A stretch of DNA of 64,000 nucleotides from Brevibacillus borstelensis (GTDB taxonomy: Bacteria; Bacillota; Bacilli; Brevibacillales; Brevibacillaceae): assembly GCF_003710865.1 (NCBI RefSeq), contig NZ_RHHO01000017.1, positions 62,001 to 126,000 of the forward strand, read 5' to 3'. The number at the start of each line of letters is the position of its first letter. Within the stretch, counting starts at the first letter, position 1. The notes beneath the pieces are model-generated. The model was not told where the DNA came from. It searched no databases and saw only the letters and a list, made by a program, of their open reading frames with translations. Positions 57,988-64,000 of this stretch are shown here, in pieces. Position numbers and translations under genes: made by a program.

Positions 57988-58705
57988 TCTTCGCCGCTTG
58001 CTTTTGCTTTTTTGCTTTGTAATCTTCCCGAGCCTGTGCCCATTGGTCTTGGGCCATGCTGAGTATGCCCGTTTCAATCGTGCGATTTCTGTATTCCAGC
58101 GTACGCGAGAAATACTGGATCGCTTCGTCATACTGCTCAACGCGTCGCTTTAATTCGCCGATCAGGTACAGGACGCGAACTTCCGACATCTCTTTTTCGC
58201 CTTGTGTATAATCAGAATGGATGAAAGATTGCTCGTATTCATTTGCGGCGATGTGGAGGAAACGTTTTTCTTCCGCTTGGTTTTCCTGGAAACGGCAGAG
58301 CCAGGCCAGACGCAAATAAAGGCCAGCTTTGACGGAATGCACCTGATCGGTCAGCTCGGCTGCGTAAATCGCCAGTTTGTAAGCGGCCAATGCTGCTTCC
58401 AGACTGCGGATCCCCCCAAATTCCTTGGGCGTCCATTTTGCGGAAATCAGCTCGCCCACCAATTTTTTTTGCGAGGGAGTCAGGTGCTGCTTGAATTGGT
58501 CGCTAAAGGCAAGACCGCAGGACGGGCAGACATTGACCGTATAGAGGATCGGGTTCAGCGATTGCTCCTTGAAGTATGTACAAAAATCACTGTCGCGCTT
58601 CAACATGGAAAGAGAGCCGCTGCGGACTCGTTTTGATGTAAAGGTGGATTGGCAATGCAGGCAAGCTATTTTCTTGTCATAGAGAGCGGAAACCTGGTCG
58701 ATCAT
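57980..58705 (-). CDS. DUF2225-family protein
   Basis: A 241-residue soluble protein. The N-terminal part has two CxxC pairs (C15-LH-C18 and C59-PS-C62), probably a zinc ribbon, and the rest is a helical, TPR-like repeat (LYLRLAWLCRFQ..., VRVLYLIGELKRRVEQYDEAIQYFSRTLE). This matches DUF2225, whose role is unknown. ATG 58705 follows AAGGGGA; a longer in-frame start lacks a site. It converges with the SpoU gene, overlapping its end by eight bases. Confidence 0.82.
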   Translation of the reverse strand: MIDQVSALYDKKIACLHCQSTFTSKRVRSGSLSMLKRDSDFCTYFKEQSLNPILYTVNVCPSCGLAFSDQFKQHLTPSQKKLVGELISAKWTPKEFGGIRSLEAALAAYKLAIYAAELTDQVHSVKAGLYLRLAWLCRFQENQAEEKRFLHIAANEYEQSFIHSDYTQGEKEMSEVRVLYLIGELKRRVEQYDEAIQYFSRTLEYRNRTIETGILSMAQDQWAQAREDYKAKKQKQAAKIS

Positions 58706-58776
58706 GTCTGAAGTCCCCTTCCCAAAGAGGGTATTTCGTAGGAGCCGGGCCGAATCATCATGCAACATTTGTATAA

Positions 58777-58805
58777 TTGAAAGTTAGCTTAGGTTGCGCT
58801 ATAAT
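58777..58805 (+). promoter_or_regulatory. pheST promoter
   Basis: TTGAAA (58777-58782), 17-base spacer, perfect TATAAT (58800-58805), followed by the T-box leader. Confidence 0.8.
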
Positions 58806-58834
58806 TTTCCTACAACTGCATTATAACGCAAAGC

Positions 58835-59127
58835 GATGACAGAGACTAGTACGCAGGACCTATAGTTTTTCAGGGAGGAGATGCCGCTGACTGAAAGCAT
58901 CCCACACTATAGCTGCCGAATTCACTCTCGAGCTGGCCCCTGAACAGTATTTTAGGAACAAAGTAGGGGGTAACCGGGGCAACCCGTTATCATGAACGAG
59001 TGAAGCAAAGCCGTATGGAGGGCTGGAGGACCAGGATCGTGTCTCCGCAGCCGTATGGCTCTGTTTAACAAGGGTGGTACCGCGAGTAATGACTCGTCCC
59101 TTTTTGGGGCGGGTCTTTCTTTTTTTA
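58835..59127 (+). promoter_or_regulatory. T-box leader of pheST
   Basis: AAGGGTGGTACCGCGAG at 59070-59085 is the T-box. The terminator GAC.CG.CCC / GGG.CG.GTC with a T-run spans 59091-59127. A TTC phenylalanine codon (58921-58923) just before a CTCT strand that can pair with AGAG near 58842 is a plausible specifier (inference). Uncharged tRNA-Phe should permit readthrough. Confidence 0.92.
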
Positions 59128-59154
59128 CCAAAATCAGTAAAGGAGCGATATGAC

Positions 59155-60189
59155 GTGCAAACGCGGTTACAGGAAATGAAACAGTCTGCCCTGGCCCAGA
59201 TCAGCCAGGTCGCGGATGGGGCGCAGCTGCAAGAGCTGCGTGTAAAGTATCTTGGCAAAAAGGGGGAGCTGACAGAGCTCCTGAGAGGAATGGGAAGCCT
59301 GAGCCCGGAAGAGCGTCCTGTCGTAGGCCAATTGGTCAATGAGGTTCGCAGTGCATTGGAGGAAGCCTTCGCCGGCAAACAGGCAGCGCTGGAAGAGGCG
59401 CAGCTCGCAGCCAAGCTCGCCTCCCAGTCGGTGGACGTTACTCTGCCGGGACGCCCGATCCCGGCAGGTACAATGCATCCGCTCTCCCGCATTATCGAGG
59501 AGATCGAGGACATTTTCATCGGCCTTGGCTTTGACATTGCCGAGGGGCCGGAGGTAGAGCTGGATCACTTCAACTTCGAGATGCTCAATCTGCCCAAGGA
59601 CCACCCGGCTCGCGACATGCAGGACTCGTTTTACGTGACGGAAGAGATTTTGATGCGGACTCATACATCGCCTGTACAGGCTCGCACGATGCTGAAAAAA
59701 GAGGGGAAAACACCCGTCAAGATTATTTGCCCGGGTAAAGTGTACCGCCGCGATGACGATGATGCGACCCACTCCCATCAATTCACGCAAATTGAAGGGC
59801 TCGTAGTCGACAAGGGAATCCGGATGAGCGATTTGAAAGGAACGCTGCTCACGTTTGCCCGTCAGATGTTCGGACCGAATCAGCAGGTCCGTCTGCGTCC
59901 CAGCTTCTTCCCGTTTACCGAGCCGAGCGCGGAAGTCGACCTGCAATGCTTCAAGTGCGGTGGAGAAGGCTGCCGCGTTTGCAAACAAACCGGCTGGATC
60001 GAAATTCTCGGCTCCGGCATGGTGCACCCGCGTGTTCTGGAGATGGCCGGCTATGATCCGCAGGAAGTCAGCGGATTCGCCTTTGGGATGGGTGTTGAGC
60101 GGATCGCCATGCTGAAATACGGCGTCGAAGACATTCGCCATTTCTATACAAATGACGTACGTTTCTTGAAACAATTTAACCGGTCCTAG
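59155..60189 (+). CDS. pheS: Phenylalanyl-tRNA synthetase alpha subunit
   Basis: A 344-residue catalytic subunit. The N-terminal coiled coil (residues 1-85) binds tRNA. Class II motifs are [28 protein letters not shown] (motif 1 region), [21 protein letters not shown] (motif 2) and [14 protein letters not shown] (motif 3, near residues 313-326). GTG 59155 follows AAGGAGCG by eight bases. It forms a heterotetramer with PheT, whose gene starts 20 bases later. Confidence 0.97.
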   Translation: MQTRLQEMKQSALAQISQVADGAQLQELRVKYLGKKGELTELLRGMGSLSPEERPVVGQLVNEVRSALEEAFAGKQAALEEAQLAAKLASQSVDVTLPGRPIPAGTMHPLSRIIEEIEDIFIGLGFDIAEGPEVELDHFNFEMLNLPKDHPARDMQDSFYVTEEILMRTHTSPVQARTMLKKEGKTPVKIICPGKVYRRDDDDATHSHQFTQIEGLVVDKGIRMSDLKGTLLTFARQMFGPNQQVRLRPSFFPFTEPSAEVDLQCFKCGGEGCRVCKQTGWIEILGSGMVHPRVLEMAGYDPQEVSGFAFGMGVERIAMLKYGVEDIRHFYTNDVRFLKQFNRS

Positions 60190-60209
60190 AAAGGAGAGTC
60201 GAAAGAGTC

Positions 60210-62633
60210 ATGAAGGTATCTTATCAGTGGTTATCGGAATACGTCGATCTGCATGACATCACACCTTACGAGCTGGCGGAGAAATTGACCCGCAGCGGAA
60301 TCGAAGTGGATGCGGTCGAACCGTGCAATGCGGGAGTTTCCCAAGTTGTAGTCGGCTATGTAAAGGAAAAGAGCAAGCATCCGGATGCTGACCGGTTGAA
60401 TGTATGCATCGTGGATGCAGGGCAGGGAGAGGATCTGCAGATCGTGTGCGGAGCTCCCAACGTCGCTCAGGGACAAAAGGTTCCCGTCGCTCTGATTGGA
60501 GCCAAGCTGCCTGGAGACCTGCATATCAAGCGCTCTAAGCTGCGCGGCGTAGAATCGCAGGGAATGATTTGCTCGGCGAAAGAATTGGGCCTCAATGACA
60601 AGCTGCTTGCCAAGGACCAGCAGGAAGGCATCATGGTTCTGCCTGAGGATGCAGAAGTAGGCATGGACGCCGTTTCCTATTTGGGCATGGACGATTACGT
60701 GCTGGAGCTGGGCTTGACGCCAAACCGCTCCGACTGTCTGAGCATGCTCGGTGTCGCCTATGAGGTGGCCGCCATTCTCGGCCGTGAAGTGATTCTTCCG
60801 GAGATTGCAGTCGTCGAAAATGGCGAAGACAATCCGGTTACAGTGGAGATTGAAGCAGAGGACGAGTGCTATCGTTACGTAGGACGCCATTTTACGAATG
60901 CCGTGATCAAAAGCTCTCCGCAATGGATGAAAAACCGTTTGATGGCAGCAGGTATCCGTCCGATCAACAACGTCGTGGACGTCACCAACTACGTTATGCT
61001 GGAGTACGGACAGCCGTTGCACGCATTTGACGCGGCGATGGTAAAAGACCGCTCCATCGTGGTCCGTCTCGCGGAAGAGGGTGAAAAACTGGTAACGCTG
61101 GACGATCAGGAGCGCGAGCTGGATAGTCAAACGCTGTTGATTGCCGATCGCGAAAAAGGACTGGCTATCGCAGGTGTCATGGGTGGAGCCAACTCTGAAA
61201 TTACACCGGAAACCAAGGAAATTATCCTGGAGGCTGCCTGGTTCACGCCGCAGACAGTCCGCCGTACATCTCGCAAGCTGGGAATGCGGACAGAGGGCTG
61301 TGTCCGCTGGGAAAAGGGCGTCGACCAAGCGCGCGTGCAGGAGGCTGGAGAACGTGCAGCGTACCTCATCCAGCAGCTTTCCGGCGCTACGGTTTCCAAG
61401 GGCCAGGCTACAGCGACGGTCCGCGAGCCGAAGGCGGCCGCCGTATCGGTCACCTTGAGCAAAATCAATCAGCATCTGGGAACCGCTCTGTCCGCAGCGG
61501 ATGTTACGCCAATCTTTGACCGCCTCCAGTTCCCTTATGAACAAAACGGCGAAGAATGGGCCGTTACCGTTCCGACGAGACGGGGGGATATCACGCTGCC
61601 GGAGGATCTGGTGGAGGAAGTAGCCCGCCTTTACGGGTATGACAACATTCCGACCACCCTTCCAGAAGGGATGACCACACAGGGTCAGTTGACATATGAG
61701 CAAAAAATTCGCCGGACGATCCGCCGTCATTTGATCGGAGCAGGCTTGAACGAAGCGATCTCATATGCGCTTCTCCACCCGGAAAAGGCAGAAGAGGTCG
61801 CCGGACTGCATGAGATCGCTGCCAAGCCGATCCCGCTTGCGATGCCGATGAGCGAAGAGCACAGTGTGCTTCGCATCAGCCTGATTCCAAGCCTGTTGCA
61901 GACCGTCTCCTACAACAAGAACAGACAGAATCACAATGTCTCCATTTTTGAGCTGGGACGCGTGTTCCTGAGCACGGAGGAAAAGCTGACACAGCTTCCG
62001 GAAGAGCGCCTTTACCTGGCCGGGGCACTCACTGGCCAATGGCTGCCGACGAACTGGATGGGACAGACGCAAGCGGTTGATTTTTACCTGCTGAAAGGTT
62101 TGGTGGAATCGCTGTTCGCAAGTCTTGGTATCACCGGCGTGGAATACCGCGCCCAAGCGAATCTGGCCGGGATGCATCCGGGCCGCACGGCAGAGGCATG
62201 GGTAGCTGACCGCCGTCTCGGATACTTCGGGCAGGTCCATCCTGCTACGGAAAAAGCGCATGATCTGGCTGAAACGTACGTCTTCCAGTTTGATGTGGAA
62301 GAGCTGACGAAGGCGGCTGCACCTGTGGGCCATTACAACCAGCTTCCGAAATACCCTGCTATTACGAGGGATCTGGCGCTGGTTGTCAACCGCGATCTGC
62401 CCGCGTATGCGCTGGAGTCCGTCATCCGCAAAGCCGCCGGAGACTTGCTGGAATCGCTGACGCTGTTTGATGTGTATACAGGTGAACGTATCGCAACCGA
62501 CAAAAAGAGCATGGCCTTCTCCCTCGTATTCCGTCACTCTGACCGGACACTGCAGGACGAAGAGGTCCAGCAGGTGACGCAAGCCGTCGTCGAAGCGTTG
62601 CGGACAGAGACGGGTGCTGAGCTGCGGATGTAA
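60210..62633 (+). CDS. pheT: Phenylalanyl-tRNA synthetase beta subunit
   Basis: An 807-residue beta subunit. It includes the N-terminal OB/tRNA-binding-like domain (residues about 40-155), the B3/B4 editing domain with the GVMGGANSEI segment near 327-336, the B5 domain and a C-terminal ferredoxin-fold anticodon-binding domain (from about residue 710). The length matches Gram-positive PheT. The ATG follows AAAGGAGAG. A small cell-division gene follows 92 bases downstream. Confidence 0.97.
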   Translation: MKVSYQWLSEYVDLHDITPYELAEKLTRSGIEVDAVEPCNAGVSQVVVGYVKEKSKHPDADRLNVCIVDAGQGEDLQIVCGAPNVAQGQKVPVALIGAKLPGDLHIKRSKLRGVESQGMICSAKELGLNDKLLAKDQQEGIMVLPEDAEVGMDAVSYLGMDDYVLELGLTPNRSDCLSMLGVAYEVAAILGREVILPEIAVVENGEDNPVTVEIEAEDECYRYVGRHFTNAVIKSSPQWMKNRLMAAGIRPINNVVDVTNYVMLEYGQPLHAFDAAMVKDRSIVVRLAEEGEKLVTLDDQERELDSQTLLIADREKGLAIAGVMGGANSEITPETKEIILEAAWFTPQTVRRTSRKLGMRTEGCVRWEKGVDQARVQEAGERAAYLIQQLSGATVSKGQATATVREPKAAAVSVTLSKINQHLGTALSAADVTPIFDRLQFPYEQNGEEWAVTVPTRRGDITLPEDLVEEVARLYGYDNIPTTLPEGMTTQGQLTYEQKIRRTIRRHLIGAGLNEAISYALLHPEKAEEVAGLHEIAAKPIPLAMPMSEEHSVLRISLIPSLLQTVSYNKNRQNHNVSIFELGRVFLSTEEKLTQLPEERLYLAGALTGQWLPTNWMGQTQAVDFYLLKGLVESLFASLGITGVEYRAQANLAGMHPGRTAEAWVADRRLGYFGQVHPATEKAHDLAETYVFQFDVEELTKAAAPVGHYNQLPKYPAITRDLALVVNRDLPAYALESVIRKAAGDLLESLTLFDVYTGERIATDKKSMAFSLVFRHSDRTLQDEEVQQVTQAVVEALRTETGAELRM

Positions 62634-62725
62634 GGAGAACTTGACGAAACCTGACATTTTCAGTAACCTAATCTGAGATACAATGGTACGGAAGTCTCAG
62701 AGCTGTTTTGGAGGAGGAAGCCTTC

Positions 62726-62995
62726 GTGCAAGGTGATGGTAAGAATCGGTTGACAGTAGATATATATGGTCAGCAGTATCGGCTCAGTGGAAAGGCAAGT
62801 GTGAACCATATGCGCATGGTAGCCGGATTCGTAGACGATAAAATGAATGAAATCGGAAAAGGCAACCATCGCCTGGACACGGCCAAAATTGCCGTACTTA
62901 CCGCAGTAAACATCGCAGACGAATACTTCCGGTTGCGTACTGAGTACGAAGCGCTGTTGAAGATGCTTCAGGAGGATGCGAACGATCCATCATAG
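62726..62995 (+). CDS. zapA: Cell division protein ZapA
   Basis: An 89-residue ZapA that bundles FtsZ filaments. The N-terminal beta-hairpin (LTVDIYGQQYRLSG) and the helix (NHMRMVAGFVDDKMNEIGKGN) are typical, followed by a C-terminal coiled coil (AVLTAVNIADEYFRLRTEYEALLKML). GTG 62726 is chosen since GGAGGAGG precedes it by eight bases; TTG 62708 starts inside that site. A weak promoter candidate (TACAAT at 62679-62684) is upstream. Linkage to pheT is common in Bacilli. Confidence 0.92.
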   Translation: MQGDGKNRLTVDIYGQQYRLSGKASVNHMRMVAGFVDDKMNEIGKGNHRLDTAKIAVLTAVNIADEYFRLRTEYEALLKMLQEDANDPS

Positions 62996-63000
62996 ATGTT

Positions 63001-63034
63001 TGGAAAGAGGGGCTTTTTGCCTCTCTTTTCCCTA
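63001..63034 (+). terminator. Probable terminator after zapA
   Basis: GGAAAGAG.GGC / GCC.CTCTTTTCC hairpin with a short T tract. Confidence 0.4.
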
Positions 63035-63077
63035 TTGTCGCAAGCTTGACAATCACGAACGGAGAGGAGCGCGACTG

Positions 63078-63941
63078 ATGAGCAAAGAAGCGTTGGTGGA
63101 GGCTGCAAGTCAGCTGACTCTGGAACAAAAGAACGAAAAGCTGGGAGAGATTCTTCGCGAGATGGGCAGTGTCCTGATCGCTTTTTCGGGCGGAGTGGAC
63201 AGCACCTTTTTGCTGGCCCGCGCCGTTGAAGAATTGGGGGAGTCCGCGATTGCCGTCACAGCAGCATCGGAAACGTTCCCGACACGCGAATTTGAGGCCG
63301 CCAAGCAGCTGGCAAAGCAGCTCAAAGCCAGATTTGTCACGACTGAAATCCGCGAAATGGAAAACCCCAATTTTGTGGCAAATCCGGTCAACCGCTGCTT
63401 TTACTGCAAGGACGGATTGTATGAGCATTTAGGGGAATTGGCTGAAAAAAATGAATGGAATGCCGTTATTTGTGACGGCGCCAACATGGACGACTTGGGC
63501 GATTACCGCCCGGGGAGAGTAGCAGCCGTTCAACGGGGCGTGCGCAGTCCGCTGCAGGAAGCCGGACTTTACAAGGAAGAGCTTCGGCAGTTGTCAAAGC
63601 AAATGGGGCTGTCCACTTGGAACAAGCCGTCTTTTGCTTGCCTGTCTTCACGTGTTCCGTACGGTTCGCAGATTACACTGGAAAAAATCGATCAAATCGA
63701 TCGGGCGGAGGGCTTCTTGATGAGCCTCGGTTTTCATCAGGTCAGGGTGCGCCACCACGAGACCATTGCACGAATCGAGATCAGTCCGGACGATTTTCCG
63801 CGCTTGCTGGAGCATCGGGAAAGCATTGACCGCGAGCTGCGGGCGATCGGGTTTCAGTACGTAACCCTCGATTTGTTCGGATACAAGACTGGCAGCATGA
63901 ATGCCGTACTGCAAGCGGAAGTGAAACAGACCCATGGATGA
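63078..63941 (+). CDS. larE: LarE-like ATP-dependent sulfur transferase
   Basis: A 287-residue PP-loop enzyme of the LarE family, which builds the nickel-pincer nucleotide cofactor of lactate racemase. The PP-loop SGGVDS is at residues 37-42. A CxxC pair is at C107/C110, and C188 in KPSFACLSSR aligns with the sacrificial cysteine of Lactobacillus LarE (C176). With C107, C110 and C188, a three-cysteine cluster-binding type is also possible (inference). ATG 63078 follows GGAGAGGAG. It overlaps the larB start by eight bases. Confidence 0.92.
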   Translation: MSKEALVEAASQLTLEQKNEKLGEILREMGSVLIAFSGGVDSTFLLARAVEELGESAIAVTAASETFPTREFEAAKQLAKQLKARFVTTEIREMENPNFVANPVNRCFYCKDGLYEHLGELAEKNEWNAVICDGANMDDLGDYRPGRVAAVQRGVRSPLQEAGLYKEELRQLSKQMGLSTWNKPSFACLSSRVPYGSQITLEKIDQIDRAEGFLMSLGFHQVRVRHHETIARIEISPDDFPRLLEHRESIDRELRAIGFQYVTLDLFGYKTGSMNAVLQAEVKQTHG

Positions 63942-64000
63942 CTTGAGAAAAATTCTTCAAGAGCTGAAAGCAGGCACGATTGATGTCGAACATGCGCTAG
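63934..64000 (+). CDS. larB: LarB-like protein, N-terminal fragment
   Basis: Partial gene cut by the window end. The first 22 codons (MDDLRKILQELKAGTIDVEHAL) match the N-terminal helical segment of LarB, the carboxylase/hydrolase that acts before LarE in nickel-pincer cofactor synthesis. The overlap with larE and the gene order make larB likely; the PurE-like catalytic domain is outside the window. Confidence 0.75.
   Translation, partial: MDDLRKILQELKAGTIDVEHAL

Overview
The window reads as chromosome of an endospore-forming, low-to-moderate GC Firmicute, most like Brevibacillus or a close Paenibacillaceae relative. This is inferred from content, not from a search. The support is spore genes (GerQ, CwlJ, a coat-F protein, SspI, a GerA-type receptor operon), three T-box leaders (thrS, ilvB, pheS), the infC-rpmI-rplT order with an AUU start for IF3, ytxC-thrS and pheST-zapA linkage, strong Gram-positive ribosome sites and frequent GTG/TTG starts. 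No tRNA, rRNA, insertion sequence, prophage or CRISPR array was seen.

Layout. 1-6.3 kb: oligopeptide ABC transporter operon with an AmiE-like serine hydrolase and MurQ embedded, probably muropeptide recovery. 6.7-12.4 kb: dicarboxylate symporter, Gfo/Idh oxidoreductase, Nudix hydrolase, Eis-like acetyltransferase, a small membrane protein and a PilZ protein. 12.5-15.6 kb: cwlJ-gerQ, a VTT-family membrane protein, a coat-F protein. 15.8-19 kb: ytxC and T-box-controlled thrS. 19.2-30.6 kb: a tungsten/molybdenum cofactor island with a MoeB/ThiF-like E1, tungstate transporter TupABC, a HTH regulator with a ligand-binding domain, an aldehyde:ferredoxin oxidoreductase, a MoaD-like protein, an unrecognised 90-residue protein, MoeA, a MoeA fused to the same ligand-binding domain as the regulator, and MoaA. 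30.6-32.1 kb: infC-rpmI-rplT. 32.2-33.2 kb: decayed genes and a degenerate 22-bp repeat array. 33.2-36.9 kb: a lipoprotein, a secreted small protein, cysH-sat. 37.1-43.7 kb: ilvB-ilvH-ilvC-leuA-leuB under a T-box. 43.8-52.1 kb: SSF symporter, KtrB, MocR regulator, MoaB, a B12-binding radical SAM protein, DedA and DUF1294 proteins. 52.2-56.3 kb: gerA-type operon and sspI. 56.4-64 kb: Ktr regulatory subunit, SpoU methyltransferase, DUF2225 protein, pheST, zapA, larE and the start of larB.

How it works together. The strongest coherent system is the tungsten island: TupABC would import tungstate, MoaA/MoaB/MoeA/MoeB/MoaD-like proteins would build and metallate the pterin, and the oxidoreductase would use it. 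Two proteins there share one paralogous ligand-binding domain, and two adjacent small proteins both end in Gly-Gly near an E1-like enzyme; this is the best place to look for undescribed biology. Further points are the transporter-MurQ-hydrolase operon, mutually exclusive RNA pairings upstream of rplT and in the leuA-leuB gap, and paired palindromes at the SSF symporter promoter.
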